Below, one piece after another: positions 6,952 to 9,006 of a DNA stretch of 9,006 nucleotides. This DNA comes from Candidatus Woesearchaeota archaeon (GTDB lineage: Archaea; Nanobdellota; Nanobdellia; Woesearchaeales; UBA12501), in assembly GCA_016177315.1 (NCBI GenBank), contig JACOVN010000167.1:1-9006 (forward strand), in the 5' to 3' direction. The notes beneath the pieces were generated by a model, which made no database searches, was not told the DNA's origin, and saw nothing but the letters and a program-made list of their open reading frames with translations. Position numbers and translations under genes: made by a program. Position 1 is the stretch's first letter; every line of letters starts with the position of its first letter.

Positions 6952-7101
6952 TTAACCCCAGAAGATGTTTTTTATTTTGTCCACAATGCTGTAGGATTTG
7001 TCAAAGATCATGATGATGATTCCAAGCACGACAACCAGAACAACAAGAGTAATAATAATTTTCACTATGAATTCAAAGCCTACATCACCTCTCTTTTCCA
7101 T
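6952..7101 (-). CDS. 49-residue micro-pilin-like protein with Glu at +5
   Basis: MEKRGDVGFEF is followed by a long run of Ile, Val and Leu (about residues 12-32) and a short amphipathic tail ending KNIFWG. KRG then D-V-G-F-E gives a leader of five residues and a Glu at position +5 after the predicted cleavage, the hallmark of type IV pilins. After processing only about 44 residues remain, close in design to Flp/Tad micro-pilins. The gene heads the second sub-operon: a TATA box lies about 26 nt before this ATG and there is no good Shine-Dalgarno, so a leaderless message is likely. Its stop is 1 nt before the transglycosylase ATG. It is easily missed by gene callers because of its size. It could be a main helical filament subunit or merely a small membrane protein; the first is inference. 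Confidence 0.78.
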   Translation of the reverse strand: MEKRGDVGFEFIVKIIITLVVLVVVLGIIIMIFDKSYSIVDKIKNIFWG

Positions 7102-7123
7102 GCCTGCTTTAGGGGATATGTCC

Positions 7124-7137
7124 TTTATAAATTTTCA
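7124..7137 (-). promoter_or_regulatory. BRE/TATA promoter of the second sub-operon (leaderless start)
   Basis: The minus strand reads TGAAAATTTATAAA in the 44-nt gap between the 259-residue and 49-residue genes: an A-rich BRE-like stretch and TTTATAAA. TTTATAAA is centred about 26.5 nt before the ATG at 7101, the canonical archaeal spacing for transcription starting at the A of the ATG. Confidence 0.7.
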
Positions 7138-7145
7138 TATTGCTT

Positions 7146-7925
7146 TCATGCAATAGGCCTGAATGCACCCCGCATTTCCACACAGTTTAGCTTCTCTGCA
7201 AATGGTAGGGGGATGAAAAAGACTGCTTGACTTTGGGCGTACACCACACCAAATGCACCTCCTCCAAAGCCTATTCCAGAAGATTGCAAGGCATTTCCTT
7301 GCACGGTGTCTCCTGGAATGAGGAAAAGAATGCCTTCCTGGAGCATCTTTTCTGGAATAATTTCTATGTCAACCTCATGGAAGTACTCCTGGAAATTCCT
7401 TGCTTGCGATTGAATAAAAACAATGGCATAATCCTCCTTTGTCTGATAGGCATCTCTGGTTGCTTGAAATGCCTTCTTTACGCTTTCTGTTGCGACGTTG
7501 TTCGTGTATGCCTCATAATCCACTGTTCCACCATGCTGGCTTTCCAACAGTGCAAGGTCAAGATCCTGTATGCTTACAGGAGCATCGGAAAAGGAAACTT
7601 TGGCAAATACCAAGCAAATATTTTTTATCTGTGAATCTGGAAAGGGATCGTACTGGAATTCTCCGATAGTTCTGTACGTGTCATGGAGTAAATTCAGGAT
7701 GGCTTTCTTGATGCTTTTTTCCTCTCCTTTCAGAGCAACAGGTTGCGTAGTGCAGTCAATTTCGTTGTTCTGCTGCAGAAAGCCTGCCTGGCACCGTATA
7801 TCCAATGCGGCATTTTTAGCTGTTTCTCCCAAGAAATTTTGCATGAAAATAATGACGCCTACTGCGAACACGAGCATGAAAATAGCAATCGCCAGCAACC
7901 CCTCGATCCCTCTCTTTCCTCTCAC
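7146..7925 (-). CDS. Pilin-like membrane-anchored protein, GTG start
   Basis: The 259-residue product begins with MRGKRG and then a hydrophobic helix (about residues 7-29). KRG before IEGLL fits a class III signal peptide. The mature part has four cysteines (45, 58, 104, 248). The first pair lies just past the membrane helix in CQAGFLQQNNEIDC, and the last sits near the C-terminus in CVEMRGAF. Residues about 214-227 are Gly-rich (SGIGFGGGAFG). The start is a GTG that overlaps the previous stop (GTGA), with GAGGTG 8 nt upstream as Shine-Dalgarno. Part of the C-terminal half (KEDYAIVFIQSQARNFQEYF) resembles the equivalent region of the preceding 315-residue protein (DNDFVVLYYQFSEYFLKQL), so the two may be distant paralogues. 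It ends the first sub-operon. No characterised family is recognised. Confidence 0.82.
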   Translation of the reverse strand: MRGKRGIEGLLAIAIFMLVFAVGVIIFMQNFLGETAKNAALDIRCQAGFLQQNNEIDCTTQPVALKGEEKSIKKAILNLLHDTYRTIGEFQYDPFPDSQIKNICLVFAKVSFSDAPVSIQDLDLALLESQHGGTVDYEAYTNNVATESVKKAFQATRDAYQTKEDYAIVFIQSQARNFQEYFHEVDIEIIPEKMLQEGILFLIPGDTVQGNALQSSGIGFGGGAFGVVYAQSQAVFFIPLPFAEKLNCVEMRGAFRPIA

Positions 7926-8869
7926 CCCTGCAGCACCTCGCAGCCTAAGTTTTGCACATCCGAGAAGCGAGTAAGGAAAACATACCCAGGCGGAACTTGT
8001 GTCGCCTTCTGCACTGCATTTGCAAGAGCACCCTCCCCAACAACACTCCCCATGACCTGCACCAGGGGAAGCTGCTTGAGGAAATACTCAGAGAATTGGT
8101 AATACAGAACCACAAAATCGTTATCCACTCCTGATCTTTTGGAATAGAGGAGGTTGTTGTACTCGCTGGAGTAATCCTCCAGGCTGTAGGCAAAGATCGC
8201 ATGCATCAAGAGGGTAGTAGAGAGCTCTGGAATAGTTGGAATTCCCGGACCAGGGAATTGCAAGGAGTCCTTCAACCGATCCAGAACAACCTCATCAGCT
8301 GTTTTTGGAAACTTCAATTGCTTAAATAACAGCTTCTTCTCCCCTCGTACTTCTATGAACCCCTTCTCAACAAAGTCGTAGACAAATCCTTCCGCATTCT
8401 TATACTTGTCACTCCTCATGAACTGGGGTAATTCCGGTGCTTGAATCCTCTTTTCACTGGTAGAACCATCAAAGGTTTTTGGCATCTGGAATTTGGAGCA
8501 AATAAAGCAATGTGCCACTTTGTCTGTGACTTCTCCCTCAAAAGCATGGTACTGCCCTTCCCCAAACATATACCAGCATTCATAGAAGGCATCAGAAACT
8601 GCATTCATAACCTGTTCCTTTTTTTCGAGTCGGGCAATGTCATCCCTGTAGCATGTCTCACAGTTTAAATCGGTCATTTGTGCTGCTGCAGATTTAAGCT
8701 GGACAGAGGCTCTGCACAATTGGAGGTCTGCCTGGTCACAGTCCTTTGGCAAGATTTTTGTAACAAAAGCAACAAGCGCTACTGCAACAATCACAGCAAG
8801 AGCAAGGGTTGCTGCAATTTCCCAGGGTTCCATTCCTCCCCTTTTCCCAAACGTTGTTTTTCTGTGCAT
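7922..8869 (-). CDS. Pilin-like membrane-anchored protein with C-x-x-C pairs
   Basis: The 315-residue product begins MHRKTTFGKRGGMEPWEI and has a strongly hydrophobic helix at about residues 18-40. With cleavage after Gly12, Glu17 falls at +5, as in classical type IV pilins. Cysteines are at 44, 52, 70, 73, 98, 121, 124 and 310. CETC (70-73) and CFIC (121-124) flank ECWYMFGEG, so a disulfide-rich or metal-binding subdomain sits next to the membrane. A Pro/Gly segment (FPGPGIPTIPE, about 205-215) separates this from the C-terminal half. The ATG at 8869 is chosen because it lies 1 nt after the stop of the 37-residue gene (TAGCATG); an in-frame start at 8911 would overlap that gene. A further ATG at 8833 has a Shine-Dalgarno-like GGGGAGGA directly against it, too close, and would remove the leader. 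A surface or filament subunit is inferred. Confidence 0.83.
   Translation of the reverse strand: MHRKTTFGKRGGMEPWEIAATLALAVIVAVALVAFVTKILPKDCDQADLQLCRASVQLKSAAAQMTDLNCETCYRDDIARLEKKEQVMNAVSDAFYECWYMFGEGQYHAFEGEVTDKVAHCFICSKFQMPKTFDGSTSEKRIQAPELPQFMRSDKYKNAEGFVYDFVEKGFIEVRGEKKLLFKQLKFPKTADEVVLDRLKDSLQFPGPGIPTIPELSTTLLMHAIFAYSLEDYSSEYNNLLYSKRSGVDNDFVVLYYQFSEYFLKQLPLVQVMGSVVGEGALANAVQKATQVPPGYVFLTRFSDVQNLGCEVLQG
7934..7939 (-). promoter_or_regulatory. Shine-Dalgarno of the 259-residue gene
   Basis: GAGGTG on the minus strand lies 8 nt before the GTG at 7925. It supports use of this non-ATG start, which also overlaps the upstream stop codon by 4 nt. Confidence 0.65.
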
Positions 8870-8870
8870 G

Positions 8871-8984
8871 CTAAGAAGCCCCCAAAAGGGTGTTAATGAC
8901 AACATAAGCAACGATGAGGAAGAAAACCAGCACGAGGAGAATGATGATTAAGGATTGTACTTCAAGGTCTCCCTCTTTATTCAT
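8871..8984 (-). CDS. 37-residue micro-pilin-like membrane protein
   Basis: The reading frame MNKEGDLEVQ continues as one hydrophobic helix (about residues 11-34) and ends NTLLGAS. A short leader ending in Gly5 followed by D-L-E and a helix resembles a class III signal peptide, though the residue before Gly is Glu rather than Lys or Arg, so processing is less certain than for its neighbours. It parallels the 49-residue protein at 6952-7101 in size, design and position at the head of a gene group. The next gene starts 1 nt after its stop. There is no Shine-Dalgarno before the ATG. A leaderless promoter would lie about 26 nt upstream, just outside the window, or it may be coupled to an upstream gene whose end lies in the last 22 nt. 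Confidence 0.65.
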   Translation of the reverse strand: MNKEGDLEVQSLIIILLVLVFFLIVAYVVINTLLGAS

Positions 8985-9006
8985 GGGAAAAATCAAAGAA
9001 ATAGTA

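Noticed and set aside
8240..8259. 7-bp inverted repeat AATTCCC/GGGAATT with a 6-nt loop
   Set aside because: It is short, lies within coding sequence for a Pro/Gly stretch and is within what chance produces in 9 kb.
8870..8911. N-terminal extension of the 315-residue protein
   Set aside because: It overlaps the 37-residue gene and would bury the basic class III leader; the TAGCATG junction supports 8869.
8977..9006. Possible tail of an upstream gene at the right edge
   Set aside because: Two frames end in stops here (TGA near 8993, TAA near 8977), but with only about 22-30 nt visible no gene can be supported.

Overview
The window is a compact block of eleven genes, all read from the minus strand, so transcription runs from high to low coordinates. 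It looks archaeal, and I would guess a DPANN-type lineage (Woesearchaeota/Pacearchaeota-like), though the lineage is inference. The archaeal evidence is threefold. Sub-operon heads have TATA boxes about 26 nt upstream of their ATG with no Shine-Dalgarno, which is the archaeal leaderless arrangement. Several internal genes have Shine-Dalgarno sequences. Nearly every protein starts with a short basic leader ending in K/R-G or K-A followed by one hydrophobic helix, which is the archaeal class III (type IV pilin/archaellin-like) signal peptide. No rRNA, tRNA, CRISPR array or insertion-sequence transposase is visible.

Layout in transcription order. Sub-operon 1 (8984 to 7146): a 37-residue micro-pilin-like protein, a 315-residue Cys-containing pilin-like protein, and a 259-residue GTG-initiated pilin-like protein. 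A TATA box at about 7124-7137 then starts sub-operon 2 (7101 to 4351): a 49-residue micro-pilin-like protein with Glu at +5, a 588-residue membrane-anchored SLT lytic transglycosylase, and two small Cys-rich pilin-like proteins (123 and 147 residues). A second TATA box at about 4325-4338 starts sub-operon 3 (4302 to 26): a 343-residue pilin-like protein, a 409-residue multidomain protein (secretion signal, TPM-like domain, Cys-rich repeats, two internal membrane helices, pilin-like tail), a 191-residue and a 481-residue pilin-like protein. A third TATA-like box lies at the left edge, before a gene outside the window. Genes are joined by 4-nt ATGA/GTGA overlaps or gaps of 1-12 nt, apart from the two short promoter-bearing gaps of about 45-50 nt.

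Functionally this reads as a gene set for a cell-surface assembly: many predicted prepilin-like subunits of very different sizes plus one murein-hydrolase-type enzyme. No assembly ATPase, TadC/ArlJ-like platform protein or prepilin peptidase lies in the window; these may be adjacent or elsewhere. A lytic transglycosylase is notable because archaea lack murein. It could act on a foreign (bacterial) wall, on another glycan, or have been recruited for assembly. Another striking item is a pair of perfect palindromes (1079-1130 and 1134-1162) inside the last gene. They are read through in frame and resemble a palindromic element inserted into a coding sequence.
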